From NCBI GenBank assembly GCA_033764445.1, contig JANRIZ010000155.1, positions 1 to 37,334 on the forward strand: 37,334 bases of DNA, in the 5' to 3' direction. Of this stretch, positions 8,619-16,894 are shown one piece after another. How positions within the stretch are numbered: position 1 is the first letter of the stretch; each line of letters begins with the position of its first letter. The position numbers and the translations under genes are program-made. The notes below the pieces were generated by a model that was given only the letters and a program-made list of their open reading frames with translations, did not search any database and was not told the origin of the DNA. This DNA comes from JANRIZ01 sp033764445. Lineage in GTDB: Bacteria; Verrucomicrobiota; Verrucomicrobiia; JAWXBN01.

Positions 8619-9497
8619 TCAATCGGCGCGGGTGGGATGGGGAAACCAGCGGGATTTGATCACGAGTCGGAGATATTCGCGGTTCAATCCGGTAAACCAG
8701 TAGGGTTTCAGGCAGGTCCAGCCCCACGGGCTGCAAAAGTCCTCGTGAAAGGCCAGGGCCTGGCGTGAGGCGGTTTTTTCGAGTCGGGTGATCTGATCCT
8801 GGTCGAGCGGCTTGAGAAAATACGGACGCCGACGTTTCCGTTCCTGCCCGTAGCTGCGATCAAAGGCAATGGTCATCGGCCAGGGCACGAAGGCGAGATG
8901 TGGCAGGCTGTGAATGTAGTATTTGTACCCGCGGTCGAGCCAGAACGCGCTGTTGGCCCCCTCGGAATCGAGAAACCGGAATCCCGCCTCCCTGAACGTG
9001 CCGACACGGGCCAGTCCGATGTCGGCAATACCGTAAGGACGGCAGTGCCAGGCGTGGAGTGCGGGTTCCCATTCGAGCCGGGGTTTGATCGTCCTCCGCA
9101 TGATCCCCTTGTAGAACATGAAGCCGATCATGCCCACCCCGGGATGCGCCTCAAAGAGTTGTGCATATTCCCCCATCCGTGACATGACCGGGTGCATGAA
9201 CTGGACATCGTCCTGCAGGAAATAAATGTAATCGTACCCCCCGACAATGGCCTGTTCCAGGGCAAGGCTCATGTTTGTGTAAAGTCCGCCATGAAAAAGT
9301 GTCGGTCCCCGCGGGACCCGGATGACCCGGGCTCCCCTCCGTTCCTCCCTCTCAAGCAGTCCGCCCATCCGGGGGTCATTGCTCCCGTCATCGATGATGA
9401 GCAAATCCCCGCCCGGGCCCATTTCCCACCAGGAGTCCGTGCAATTGCCCAACAGCTCAAAGCGGTTGTAGGAAAAGATCGCCGTCAGAAGTCTCAT
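8619..9497 (-). CDS. Family 2 (GT-A) glycosyltransferase
   Basis: 292 aa, cytoplasmic or peripheral. The start MRLLTAIFSYNRFELL and LLIIDDGSNDP (about 32-42) are the classic GT2 nucleotide-binding opening. YDYIYFLQDDVQFMHP holds the DxD-like metal site (QDDVQ), and a WLDRG segment lies where the catalytic base region is expected. An upstream in-frame ATG at 9587 lies deep in the ABC gene. The ATG at 9497 overlaps its stop as ATGA and is chosen. The donor and acceptor sugars are unknown. Confidence 0.88.
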   Translation of the reverse strand: MRLLTAIFSYNRFELLGNCTDSWWEMGPGGDLLIIDDGSNDPRMGGLLEREERRGARVIRVPRGPTLFHGGLYTNMSLALEQAIVGGYDYIYFLQDDVQFMHPVMSRMGEYAQLFEAHPGVGMIGFMFYKGIMRRTIKPRLEWEPALHAWHCRPYGIADIGLARVGTFREAGFRFLDSEGANSAFWLDRGYKYYIHSLPHLAFVPWPMTIAFDRSYGQERKRRRPYFLKPLDQDQITRLEKTASRQALAFHEDFCSPWGWTCLKPYWFTGLNREYLRLVIKSRWFPHPTRAD

Positions 9498-11182
9498 GGG
9501 AATGCGGGGTCGGGGATGGAAACGGCCTGCTCCAGGTCCAAAAACCGGCTGCCGAACCGTCGGACCGAGGTGCGGTGGGAGATGCACAGGAAAAGGGAGC
9601 CGGGGTGATGGCGGATGAGGTTCTGGAAAACCACCTCTTCGGTGGTCTCGTCAATGTTGGCGGTGGCCTCATCCAGAAGAAAGACATCGGGCTGACGCAG
9701 GACCGCCCGGGCCAGGGCCAGACGTTGCTGCTGGCCCGAGGAGAGACCTGTTCCCTGTTGGCCCAGCCGTGTGGACAATCCCTCCGGCAGGGATTGGACA
9801 AAACCCGCCTCCACCATTTTCAAAACCTCCCAAAGCCGGGAGTCGTCGGGGACGGTGCCGGGGCAGCCCATGAGCAGATTGTCCCGGATCGTTCCCTCGA
9901 TCAGGAACGGATTGGGTCCGCAGTAGGAAATCCGCGAGCGGAACCATTCGGTGTCGAAGCTGGAAATGGGCTGTCCGTTCCAAAGCACCTCCCCCGAGAG
10001 GGGCTTGAGAAACCCCACCAGCACCATCGCCAGGGTGGTTTTTCCCACCCCGGAGGGGGCGTTGATACAGCAGAAGTCTCCGAGCTCCATTTCCAGGTCC
10101 ACGGATTTTGTCAGGGCCCCTTCCCATCCGTAGGTGAGATGGCGGACGGAAAGCCGGGTCAGACGCCGCTCGGACGACCGGGCAGGGGCGGCCGGTGTCT
10201 CCACGGAAATATCAACCGGAGAAAGGACCTGGGTCAGTTCACGGGCAAAGGGAAGACTGTGGCGGAACTGGGAGATGCCCGAGAGGATCTGACTCAGCAG
10301 CGCCGCGGCGGCCATGACCAGATAACAGATGGCGACAATGCGTTCGGTTCCCCCGCTTCCCAGCCGGCCGTGAAGCAGGACGACCAGTGTGATCAGCACC
10401 AGCATCACCACCACGGGCCATTGACTGTGAAAGGAGGATCGGATCACATACGACCAGTAGGCCCGGAGCGTTTCGCGATTGATCCCCCTCCCCGCATTCC
10501 GGAAATGGTGGCCCAGTCCGTGGAGCCGCACAAACAACAGGTTTTCGGCCACCTTCATCGCCGTTTCCTGATAGGACTTGGTTTTGGCATAAACCTTTGC
10601 CGAGTGTCCCGAGTAGGAGAGCGCCTTGAGAAACAGGGGGATGGCCCCGACCAGCCCCGCCACAATTGCCGCCGCGAGAATGACCGGTGACATCCAGAGA
10701 AGATAGGCGAGAATGACCAGGAGATTGATGATGGCCCCGGCCATCATGCTGGTGGAACTCATCAGCTGTGCGGAGCGCGGGACCAGGTTCCCCAGACAGT
10801 GTGAGACCGCGTTGCTGGAGAGAACATGGCCCGGTGTGGAGGGGGTCAGCAGTCGTTCCATGAGCAGATTCCGTGCAACACTCTGGTTCCATTCGTAGCT
10901 GAGGTTGCCAAGCACCAGGGAGGCATAGGAGGCGGTTGTCCTGAGAACCCCCCACAGGAGCATGACGCCCGCCGCGATCAGTTGGGCATTTTCCGGGGCC
11001 GGCTGGATCAAAAGATCGGCAAAAAAGGATTGAAGGGCCGCGGAAAAACGGATGTTGATGAGGGCCGCCAGAATGCCGGCCAGACAGGTCGCCGCCAATA
11101 AAAGCCTTCCCCTGATGCCGCCGTATCCAAACAGGGCGTTGAGGGTTCCCAACAGGGATCGGATGTTGCTGTACAGTGTCAC
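9494..11182 (-). CDS. ABC transporter, fused membrane and ATPase domains (glycan exporter/flippase type)
   Basis: About 562 aa: an N-terminal six-helix exporter domain with hydrophobic segments such as LLLAATCLAGILAALI, VVMLVLITLVVLL and AICYLVMAAAALL, followed by a nucleotide-binding domain. Walker A is APSGVGKTT (about 372-380), the signature is LSSGQQQ (about 477-483) and Walker B is VFLLDEATA (about 497-505). As a half-transporter it would act as a homodimer in the inner membrane. Its place among glycosyltransferases suggests lipid-linked oligosaccharide flipping, as in PglK/MsbA-type proteins (inference). The start is unsure: an ATG at 11323 would overlap the FkbM gene by over 100 nt. 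GTG at 11182 is the best candidate and leaves 28 nt. Confidence 0.85.
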   Translation of the reverse strand: MTLYSNIRSLLGTLNALFGYGGIRGRLLLAATCLAGILAALINIRFSAALQSFFADLLIQPAPENAQLIAAGVMLLWGVLRTTASYASLVLGNLSYEWNQSVARNLLMERLLTPSTPGHVLSSNAVSHCLGNLVPRSAQLMSSTSMMAGAIINLLVILAYLLWMSPVILAAAIVAGLVGAIPLFLKALSYSGHSAKVYAKTKSYQETAMKVAENLLFVRLHGLGHHFRNAGRGINRETLRAYWSYVIRSSFHSQWPVVVMLVLITLVVLLHGRLGSGGTERIVAICYLVMAAAALLSQILSGISQFRHSLPFARELTQVLSPVDISVETPAAPARSSERRLTRLSVRHLTYGWEGALTKSVDLEMELGDFCCINAPSGVGKTTLAMVLVGFLKPLSGEVLWNGQPISSFDTEWFRSRISYCGPNPFLIEGTIRDNLLMGCPGTVPDDSRLWEVLKMVEAGFVQSLPEGLSTRLGQQGTGLSSGQQQRLALARAVLRQPDVFLLDEATANIDETTEEVVFQNLIRHHPGSLFLCISHRTSVRRFGSRFLDLEQAVSIPDPAFP

Positions 11183-11210
11183 ACGGGGGGGCGGTGGTGC
11201 GGTCGTGGGT

Positions 11211-12254
11211 TCAATGCCCTCGGAGGATCCGGGCAATGGTTGTCGGAAGTTGGGCCCAGATTTTTTTGAGACGGTTGACCGTGTAGGTCGAGGAAATGAC
11301 CTGTTCAATCCGGTTGAGATCATCGGCCCCGGTCAGTCCGGCCTCCCGGAGAAGGGACAGGGCGAAAGAATTGAACTCAAAGATCAGACACAGGGCCGCC
11401 ATCCGCTGTTTGTCCCGGGGGGAAAGGGTGTTGGTATCCGGGTCCAGACAGAAAAAGGCATCTCCCGCGTGCAGCAGCCTGCGGTCGGCGGATTCGGGGA
11501 GATCCCGCGCCTCCCGCCGATAGGATTGGTGCCCCCGGTCCATGTCAAGCAGACGGTATTTTTTTCCGGCCAGAAAGACATGCAGGTCGCCCAGCGTGCA
11601 ATGTTCGGCATAGAACGGAAGGGCGACAAACTCCGTATAGATGAAAAGGATGCGTTTTTCCGAGAGGGTCCGTTCCGCCCCCCGGAGGCAGCGCAGTTCC
11701 GCGCCTTCCACATCGAGTTTCAGAAAATCGCAGACCTCGTCGCTCCCGAGGATGTCATCCAGTTTGCAGCAGGGCACCTGAATGCTTTCCTTGACCTTTG
11801 TATGGAGCTGTTCAAAGGATTTTTCCCGCCGGGAATCGGGATAGTCCATGTACATGTGTTCCGTGACCTCGGTGATCGTGGGGCCCATGAGGGTGCAGGC
11901 GCCCGGACCGGTTGTGATGTGAAACTGATGGGTTCCCGCGCTGTCCCACAGGGCATAGGGATGATAGACCTCGTTTTGGTAGACGGGGATGGGCGCGTTG
12001 ATTTTGTGGGCATCGGTTGTTTTTGAAACCAGTTTCCGGTGTTCCTCCGGGTTCGGTTCGAAACCGATGAGCCGCGCATTTTGGGCGTATCCGGACGGCA
12101 GCATCTGCATCCCGTTTCGGGCCCCCACATCCACGACCAGGGGGCGGAGGTGTTCCCGCAGGAGCGGCTGCAGGACGACATCCCCCACCGTCCGTCCGTC
12201 CGGCAGGACGAATTCAAAGGCGGTTCGGCGCATTTTGCGGAGGAGATTTTTCAT
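11211..12254 (-). CDS. FkbM-family methyltransferase
   Basis: 347-aa SAM-dependent methyltransferase. Motif I is VVDVGARNGMQ (39-50), then LIGFEPNPEEH (62-72) for the SAM ribose-binding acid, and the FkbM hallmark CDFLKLDVEGAELRCLRGAE (about 174-193). FkbM enzymes usually O-methylate sugars, so it probably caps or decorates a residue of the glycan. It lies 27 nt after the GT4 gene and 28 nt before the ABC transporter start. Target sugar unknown. Confidence 0.88.
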   Translation of the reverse strand: MKNLLRKMRRTAFEFVLPDGRTVGDVVLQPLLREHLRPLVVDVGARNGMQMLPSGYAQNARLIGFEPNPEEHRKLVSKTTDAHKINAPIPVYQNEVYHPYALWDSAGTHQFHITTGPGACTLMGPTITEVTEHMYMDYPDSRREKSFEQLHTKVKESIQVPCCKLDDILGSDEVCDFLKLDVEGAELRCLRGAERTLSEKRILFIYTEFVALPFYAEHCTLGDLHVFLAGKKYRLLDMDRGHQSYRREARDLPESADRRLLHAGDAFFCLDPDTNTLSPRDKQRMAALCLIFEFNSFALSLLREAGLTGADDLNRIEQVISSTYTVNRLKKIWAQLPTTIARILRGH

Positions 12255-12281
12255 GGAGTCATCCCGTGGGTTGGTGGTGTG

Positions 12282-13550
12282 TCACGATTGTGTCTTTGAA
12301 AAACCGTCCATTTTTTCGCGCATTTTGCGGACCACCGCCGGGGCGGAAAAATGCGTTCGGAAGGTCTCATATCCGTCCCGGCAGAGCCGTTGGTGGAGTG
12401 CCGGGTCGTCGACCAACCGGCGGATGTGCGAGGCGATTTCGCGGCAATCCCCGCCCAGCAGGGCGTTCTTTTCATGGACGATCTCAGGCATGGAAAGACG
12501 GCAGTCCCGGTGGGCGACCACGCAGCCGCCCACGCTCCAGGCGTGCAGGTAACGGGTGTGGCCCACCTTGAACTCACTGGCGTTGTTCATGCACAGAAAC
12601 ACATCCGCCTCCATCAGACTGCGATCGATGTCGGGGACGAACCCGAGGATTCTGACCTCCGGGGAGTCGAAATAATGGCGGAGGGCCGGGTGCGGCTGAC
12701 CCTGGCCGAGGAGGTGGATTTCATAATCGATCCCCCTCATTTCCCTTCTGAGGGCCGGCAACAGGTCCCGGCCCAGCACCTCCAAACCGTGCGTATTGGC
12801 CGTGGCGAAAAGTTTGCCGACATTGCCGATGATGACAGCCTTGCCGTTGTTCTTTCGCAGGGGAAGGGTTTTTTCCCACATGGATTGGAAGCGGTCGATC
12901 CAGATGTTTTGGATGTAGAAGGCATTCGGGTGACCTGCTTGGCGGTAATACTCCGCGTCATTGGCCGCCACATTGCCCAGCAACTCGTAACGGGCCATCA
13001 TTTTCAGGTGGATCCTTTCCAGCGAGTCCAGCATCCGGGACATGGCATGCAGGCGCAGGGGTGAGGCCAGGCGGTTGCGTCGTTGGAATTGGACAAAACA
13101 ACGGCCCACCTTGGGATCGGGATTGCCGTAGTAGGCGAACTTTTTGCCCGGGTATTCCGCACAGAGAGCCGTGAGCCATTCGCTCCAGGGGATGATCACC
13201 CAGTCGGGCGCGGCTTTTTCAAGAGCCTTCAGGATCAGGTCCCGGTGCGGGTGGTACGGAAAAAAGTCCCGAGGCTGCGGTGCCAGAAGCTTCAGGAGAC
13301 CGGGTCTTGACCGAGGGGGTGGGGGCAGGGTGATTTCCGGGGCCATGGTCACGCCCATGGCGCCCAGCGACTGAACGCCGCGGATCTCGTCCTCCGTCGG
13401 CGGTTTGGCGTCGTGCGGACTGACCAGTTGGAATCCGACCGTGTGGTTGCTGTCGGCGGCGAATTCCCGGATCATCTCGTAGAGCACGACATTCCCCGCC
13501 CGGTCGTGGTTGGTGTGCGGGCGGACATTGTTGAGGAAAAGAATCTTCAT
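12282..13550 (-). CDS. GT4-like glycosyltransferase
   Basis: 422 aa. The N-terminus MKILFLNNVRPHTNHDRAGNVVLYEMIREF is the usual GT-B acceptor-domain opening. The C-terminal half carries a donor-domain pattern (VRILGFVPDIDRSLMEADVFLCMNN and a following VGHTRYLHAWSVGGCVVAHRDC) in place of the classic EX7E, so it is a divergent GT4/GT1 member. No membrane segment. The start at 13550 directly follows CCCC with no Shine-Dalgarno. It is 48 nt downstream of the Gfo/Idh gene. Sugar specificity unknown. Confidence 0.82.
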   Translation of the reverse strand: MKILFLNNVRPHTNHDRAGNVVLYEMIREFAADSNHTVGFQLVSPHDAKPPTEDEIRGVQSLGAMGVTMAPEITLPPPPRSRPGLLKLLAPQPRDFFPYHPHRDLILKALEKAAPDWVIIPWSEWLTALCAEYPGKKFAYYGNPDPKVGRCFVQFQRRNRLASPLRLHAMSRMLDSLERIHLKMMARYELLGNVAANDAEYYRQAGHPNAFYIQNIWIDRFQSMWEKTLPLRKNNGKAVIIGNVGKLFATANTHGLEVLGRDLLPALRREMRGIDYEIHLLGQGQPHPALRHYFDSPEVRILGFVPDIDRSLMEADVFLCMNNASEFKVGHTRYLHAWSVGGCVVAHRDCRLSMPEIVHEKNALLGGDCREIASHIRRLVDDPALHQRLCRDGYETFRTHFSAPAVVRKMREKMDGFSKTQS

Positions 13551-13598
13551 GGGGAAAGGGATGGGGTCCGTCGGGGGCGCGATTCCGGTGGTGAAAAG

Positions 13599-14615
13599 TC
13601 ACGCCGGGGTCTGCGCGAGGTACCGTTGCACGCGCAGGCCGTCGGCGAAGGAAGGGTGGGGAATTTCCCCGGCGCGGATGGCGCGGGCAAAACGGCGGGC
13701 CAGTGCGCGGAACGGCGGGATTCGTCCGTCCTGTTCCGCTGGCGCCGGGGTGGGAATGATCACCCGGGTCCCCTGGGCGTCGGAAAGGGTGAGTTCAAAT
13801 CCGTTCATGTAATCCCGCGTGACATTTGAAAGGGTCAGGATTCCCCGGGCCCCGTGGATCCGCCACAGATGCCCCTCATGCAACGGTGCGGAGTTGGAGA
13901 GGATTGCGGAGACGCACGAACAGGCCCGTGTTCGCAGGCAGAGGGAGACCGAATCCATGGCCGGGTCCGCCCCCGCCGGGCAAAATGCGGCGTTGCGGCT
14001 GTTGGAGGCGGCCGCCTGGAGGCCGGAGATTTCCCCCAAAATCCAGTCCATCAGAAAAAGGAGATGGGAGCCGAGCAGCCCCATCACACCGCCCCCGTGT
14101 CGCGCGTCGTTTTTCCAGGACCAGATCCTGTTCTGATGGGAATAGGATTGGACCACCCACCGGACCTCGACATACCACAGTTCTCCCAGGGCGGATTCGT
14201 CGATGAGAAGTTTCAATTTTTGGAAGGCCTCCAGCTCCATGAATTGGAAATCCAGCATGGTCGGGATGCCCTTGGCCAGGGACGCCAGTGATTCCGCCGA
14301 GGGGACATCCGGGGCCAGGGGTTTTTCGGAAAGCACCGGGAGTTTGCGTGCGAGGGCCCTGCGGCAGAGGTCCACGGAGGCCGGGGGAGGCAGCGCGACG
14401 GAGACGGCGTCGAGGTCCCCGGCCAGGAATTCCTCGGCCTCCGAGTGGACGGACGGGATATTCAGTGTGGCCGCGGCCAGGCGTCCCTTTTCGGGGTTTC
14501 GGGCCAGGAGGGAAACCACCTCAAAATCCCCCGACTCACGCAGGCCGGGCACATGCACGGCCGCTCCGAAGCCGAGACCGGCGACACCGATTCTTAATGG
14601 AGAGTTGCGGCCCAT
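13599..14615 (-). CDS. Gfo/Idh/MocA-family NAD(P)-dependent oxidoreductase
   Basis: 338 aa, cytoplasmic. The dinucleotide fold opens with RIGVAGLGFGAAVHVPGL, and the typical VLSEKPLAPDVPSAESL holds the EKP catalytic Lys. The C-terminal half is the alpha/beta GFO_IDH_MocA_C domain (GGGVMGLLGSHLLFLMDWILG). The ATG at 14615 shares one base with the preceding TGA (TGATG) and gives the canonical N-terminus; an upstream ATG at 14711 is inside the neighbour. In glycan loci, such enzymes next to a UDP-sugar 6-dehydrogenase may oxidise C3 as WbpB does; that pairing is a hypothesis, and no WbpE/WbpD-like aminotransferase or acetyltransferase is seen in this operon. Confidence 0.87.
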   Translation of the reverse strand: MGRNSPLRIGVAGLGFGAAVHVPGLRESGDFEVVSLLARNPEKGRLAAATLNIPSVHSEAEEFLAGDLDAVSVALPPPASVDLCRRALARKLPVLSEKPLAPDVPSAESLASLAKGIPTMLDFQFMELEAFQKLKLLIDESALGELWYVEVRWVVQSYSHQNRIWSWKNDARHGGGVMGLLGSHLLFLMDWILGEISGLQAAASNSRNAAFCPAGADPAMDSVSLCLRTRACSCVSAILSNSAPLHEGHLWRIHGARGILTLSNVTRDYMNGFELTLSDAQGTRVIIPTPAPAEQDGRIPPFRALARRFARAIRAGEIPHPSFADGLRVQRYLAQTPA

Positions 14616-15889
14616 CAATCGACGATTTTCGGGGTGGGCAGGGGGACGATGAATTTGCCCCGGTAACCCTTCTGGCGCAGTTTGGGGATCAGTTCGTCGG
14701 CGATGTGCCACGAAAAGAGCAGGGCGTATTCAGGCTGTTTTTCAAAGAGGATTTCCTCCTCCAGAACCGGAATCAGGGTGCCGGGCATGTATTTGCCGAT
14801 CTTGTAGGAGCCTTTGATTTCGAGCACACAATCGAGGATGGTGTCGTCGAGACCCACATAATTTACCAGGGTGCTGGCGCGTGACGGGGCGCCAATGCCG
14901 AAGACCCGCTGGTTTTTGGAGCGGATTTCCCGCAGGAGCGACATCAGGTCCAGTTTGCTTTGCGACACCCGTCGGCGGAATTTCAGCAGACTCTCCCAGC
15001 TGAGGTCCGCCTGTTCCCTGCGGATCTGCTCGGCCACACTGGCCTGGACCGGATGTTTTCCGCGTCGGGACGCGTACACCCGGATCGAGCCCCCGTGGGT
15101 CGGGATGGGTTTGACGTGGATGATTTCCAGCCCATGCATTTCGAGGAGGTATTGGAGGCTTTCCACCGAGTAGTAGCGGAGATGCTCGTGGTAGATGGTG
15201 TCGTATTGGAGTGTGTCGACCAGCGGCAGGAGGTAGTGCGATTCGGAAATGAAAATGCCCCCCTCATCGAGCATGGCCAGAATGGAGGCCACGATCTCGT
15301 GGATGTTTTCAATGTGTGCAAAGACATTGGTGGCCGTCACAATCTGGGCTTTGCCATGTGTGCGCACCACCTCCGCGGAGGCGTCCGGTCCGAAGAACCG
15401 GTTGAGGCTGGGAATGCCCTTTTCGACGGCCAGCCTGTAGGCATTGGTCGGTTCGATGCCGCAGGTCCGGTGTCCGCCCTGGTGGAAATTGATCAGCAGG
15501 GTGCCGTCATTCGATCCGATGTCCGCCACCAGATGCTCCTTTTTGAGCGGGTACAGGCGCATGACCTCCTGATAGAGTTCCGCAAAGTTTTCGCGCAGGA
15601 TTTTTGTGGTGCCGCTGGTGTAGGCATAATGCGGCGGAAAAAGAATGGCCGGGTCCACAATCAGACCCAGCTGGACCAGTTTGCTTTCGGGGCAATAGAG
15701 CATTTCCGCCGGGTAGGCGGGTTGTTCCGAGGGGCGTTCGCCGATCGGAGCCATGGTATTGACCGGGGGCAGAAAACCCAGGAAAATGACCGACTGGAGG
15801 TTTTCGGAGCCGGAAATCTGGCAGCGTCTGACCAGGGTGCTTCCGCCGGTGCCGGCGGCTGTGGGATTGGAGTTGGCGGGGATGTTCAT
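14615..15889 (-). CDS. Class I SAM methyltransferase, NDP-sugar C-methyltransferase type
   Basis: 424 aa with the three-part layout of sugar C-methyltransferases: an N-terminal zinc-ribbon-like part (20-80), a central SAM domain with VADIGSNDGTLL (121-132) and GIEPTNA (144-150), and a C-terminal part with HEHLRYYS and HGGSIRVYASR. These enzymes methylate keto-sugars such as dTDP-4-keto-6-deoxyhexoses. The zinc site looks degraded: where CxxC pairs are expected, only Cys23 (CQIS) and Cys66 (CPES) are seen, so metal binding may be lost. The start at 15889 is preceded by a C/A-rich tract with no Shine-Dalgarno. It could also be a relative with N- or O-methyl activity. Confidence 0.82.
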   Translation of the reverse strand: MNIPANSNPTAAGTGGSTLVRRCQISGSENLQSVIFLGFLPPVNTMAPIGERPSEQPAYPAEMLYCPESKLVQLGLIVDPAILFPPHYAYTSGTTKILRENFAELYQEVMRLYPLKKEHLVADIGSNDGTLLINFHQGGHRTCGIEPTNAYRLAVEKGIPSLNRFFGPDASAEVVRTHGKAQIVTATNVFAHIENIHEIVASILAMLDEGGIFISESHYLLPLVDTLQYDTIYHEHLRYYSVESLQYLLEMHGLEIIHVKPIPTHGGSIRVYASRRGKHPVQASVAEQIRREQADLSWESLLKFRRRVSQSKLDLMSLLREIRSKNQRVFGIGAPSRASTLVNYVGLDDTILDCVLEIKGSYKIGKYMPGTLIPVLEEEILFEKQPEYALLFSWHIADELIPKLRQKGYRGKFIVPLPTPKIVD

Positions 15890-15921
15890 GGATTGTTTTT
15901 TGGGGTGGGGGGTGGGTTGAG

Positions 15922-16881
15922 TCAGGGATGGGACGCGTACCAGGGGACGGTCCTGTTCAATCCTTCGGAGAGGGTCAGTCGCGGGGTGAAACCCAGGAGG
16001 CGGAGGCGGGAGATATCCGGGCAGCGGCGCGGGGTGCTGCCCGGCTGCAATGAGCCGGGGACCACACGGATTTCCCGGCCCAGACAGGAGGCCGTGAGAC
16101 GGGCCAGCTCGGCGACGGTCACCTCCTCCTGGGTGCCGATGTGGTAGATCCCCAGATGCGAACCGTGGCGGAGGACCGTCATCAGTCCCTCGACAAAGTC
16201 ATCGATGTAAATGAATGACCGCGTTTCCTGACCGGTGCCCTGGATGGAAAAGTCGATGACTCCCGAGGACTGGGAGGCGCACAGCCCCGCGAGCCGGCGG
16301 GAAAACTGGGGAATGACATGTTCCCCGCCCATGTCCGGGCCGTACACGTTGTGGGGCCGGAAAATCATGACCCGGTCGAATCCCGTGCGGCCGTAATTGA
16401 CGGCCATCAGTTCGCAGATGAGTTTTCCGCCGCCGTAGGAAAAGCGGGGGTTGAGCACATCCGGCACCGTCAGCGGCACGGATTCATCGGTCGGGATTTT
16501 GGGGGCGGTCTGATAGACCTCCGAACTCGAGGCGAGCACCAGCTCGCGGATCCCATGGGCCCGGCAGGCATCGAGAACCGCCAGCATGCCCCGGACGGCC
16601 ACATCCAGAATCAGCTCGGGTTTTGTGTAGAAATATTCCGTGCCGTTGACATAGGCCAGGTGCAGGATTGCGTCCATGCCTTCGGCCGCCCGGACCATGG
16701 CCGCGGAGTCGCGGATATCCGCCTCGACCATTTCCACCGATCCCGCGAGGTCCGTCAGCCGACGGGCGGCCCCGCGCGAATTGTTGTCGATGACCCTGAC
16801 CCCATGGCCTTCGGCGAGCAGTTGACGGACACAGGCCGCCCCGATGAAGCCGGTTCCACCTGTGACGAGATATTTTTTCAT
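15922..16881 (-). CDS. NAD-dependent nucleotide-sugar epimerase/dehydratase
   Basis: 319-aa extended SDR. The NAD motif is VTGGTGFIGAA near the N-terminus, with LASSSEVYQTAP (catalytic Ser) and FSYGGGKLICE (catalytic Tyr and Lys), and VYGPDMGGEHVIPQF as the substrate loop. It is related to UDP-glucose 4-epimerase and UDP-glucuronate-decarboxylase-like enzymes. Placed 13 nt after the UDP-sugar 6-dehydrogenase, it may act on the resulting UDP-uronic acid (inference). The ATG at 16881 was chosen over 16932, which lies inside the upstream gene. The start is preceded by CCTCCTCCTCCC, the reverse of a ribosome-binding site. Confidence 0.88.
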   Translation of the reverse strand: MKKYLVTGGTGFIGAACVRQLLAEGHGVRVIDNNSRGAARRLTDLAGSVEMVEADIRDSAAMVRAAEGMDAILHLAYVNGTEYFYTKPELILDVAVRGMLAVLDACRAHGIRELVLASSSEVYQTAPKIPTDESVPLTVPDVLNPRFSYGGGKLICELMAVNYGRTGFDRVMIFRPHNVYGPDMGGEHVIPQFSRRLAGLCASQSSGVIDFSIQGTGQETRSFIYIDDFVEGLMTVLRHGSHLGIYHIGTQEEVTVAELARLTASCLGREIRVVPGSLQPGSTPRRCPDISRLRLLGFTPRLTLSEGLNRTVPWYASHP

Positions 16882-16894
16882 GGGAGGAGGAGGT

